From Atriophallophorus winterbourni (lineage: Eukaryota; Platyhelminthes; Trematoda; Plagiorchiida; Microphallidae), in assembly GCA_013407085.1 (NCBI GenBank), contig JACCGJ010010563.1, positions 1 to 64,000 of the forward strand: DNA of 64,000 nucleotides. The letters are read 5' to 3'. Every line of letters begins with the position of its first letter. The first letter of the stretch is position 1. Below the pieces are notes generated by a model. That model searched no databases. It worked only from the letters and a program-made list of their open reading frames with translations, and was not told where the DNA came from. Below are positions 63,217 to 64,000 of the stretch, one piece after another. The translations under genes were made by a program, and so were the position numbers.

Positions 63217-63665
63217 TGCATTTCCGTCAATTCAATTCAGTTCAATTCAATTTATTGGTCTAAAAAGCACATAGCTTTACACAAACCGCAGAATAATATG
63301 GGGATTACGAATAACGTAGGTAGTAAAAACGGGATTTGTTTGCCTACTGATTATTTCAGGAATCAGGTAAAAATACATGAGGCAGAAATTGTTTTCAACT
63401 GGTTTGATGGGGCAAAGATGTATAGTTTACTTCGATGCATGGGTTACAAGCTTTTATGGTGCACAATATACAGGTTCAATGTTTGGATTGGTCGACATGA
63501 AGTTTTCCAAGTTCGATTTGAATATATCCAAATTGGGTGAATGTGCAACGTTATGGGGTAGGGTGTTCCAGGTAAAACATACACGTACAGAATAAAAATA
63601 CCTTCGACAATTCAGTCTCGAGTCAGGGATTAGTACTGTATAGTCATGACTCCGGCTGGTTCGGC
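63217..63665 (-). pseudogene. CR1c 3' end
   Basis: SRSHDYTVLIPDSRLNCRRY, VCFTWNTLPHNVAHSPNLDI, FKSNLENFMSTNPNIEPVY; the UTR ends in AATTC-type units (63,230-63,250). Very close to the 53.0-kb copy, so a relatively recent pair. Confidence 0.88.
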
Positions 63666-63820
63666 GACATGTTCCGCATGTGCTTGAAACTGTTGAAGAA
63701 TGGTAAACAAGTTGCGCTTGCATAACACTGTTGCATAAGTTTGGTACGATCAACATGTTCAATCACATGTGCCCAAACATTTGTAGATAGGGTTTAAACC
63801 CATGATTATGAACAAAAATG

Positions 63821-64000
<180 letters not shown>

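Overview
The window is nuclear DNA of a metazoan and most probably a neodermatan flatworm (tapeworm or fluke). The evidence is two split genes that mix very short introns (35 and 32 nt) with introns of several kilobases, introns packed with RTE- and CR1-clade non-LTR retrotransposons, and a tRNA-derived SINE carrying a hammerhead ribozyme, an arrangement known from schistosomes. The species cannot be fixed from the sequence; a diphyllobothriid-like tapeworm is my guess.

Two host genes can be reconstructed. (1) numb, minus strand, seven phase-compatible exons from 18,360 down to 464, about 510 codons, with its C-terminus beyond the left edge. It has the PTB domain, the two RxxS-type phospho/14-3-3 motifs and a DPF clathrin-adaptor motif. 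(2) WDR4/Trm82, plus strand, from about 39,259 to 48,915 in eight exons (372 codons). This is the WD40 partner of the METTL1 tRNA m7G46 methyltransferase; its first ~60-70 residues were not found.

Nearly everything else is mobile DNA, mostly dead. RTE1 (3' UTR ending in a TAA microsatellite): 1.2-2.5, 6.3-7.2, 12.2-12.5, 22.2, 50.5-51.0, 54.9-55.7 kb. RTE2 (3' end in a TGA microsatellite): 2.6-4.6, 15.6-16.5, 19.5-19.9, 35.5-36.5, 51.1-54.5 kb. A third RTE endonuclease lies at 59.0-60.4 kb. CR1-like pieces lie at 20.9-26.5, 32.2-33.1, 53.0-53.8, 55.8-56.3, 57.6-58.1, 58.6-59.0 and 63.2-63.7 kb. There are two Ty3/gypsy remnants (27.3-28.9 kb with paired 377-bp LTRs; 29.5-31.9 kb pol) and a MULE DNA transposon with 112-bp inverted ends (11.4-12.1 kb). 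A ~230-bp SINE (called R1 here) occurs more than 20 times on both strands.

The most interesting content is a set of hammerhead-ribozyme motifs in two unrelated repeat families. R4 is a tRNA-headed SINE at 15.38-15.59 kb with a complete hammerhead (CTGATGA core, 4-bp stem II, GAAA, GTC cleavage triplet, 6-bp stem I). A second R4 insertion at 51.5-51.7 kb is a 69-bp fold-back carrying one hammerhead on each strand, flanked by a 14-bp target duplication. R5 has hammerhead-like cores at 0.4, 9.0, 14.2 and 27.1 kb. Both families have a very short self-complementary stem III (CTCGAG in R4, CCGG in R5), which suggests dimeric ribozymes. In addition, R1 shares its terminal ~35 bp with the 3' end of RTE2, suggesting that RTE2 mobilises it.

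A 20-N assembly gap (45,936-45,955) is followed closely by a near-perfect 741-bp tandem duplication. The right edge ends inside an ATT microsatellite.
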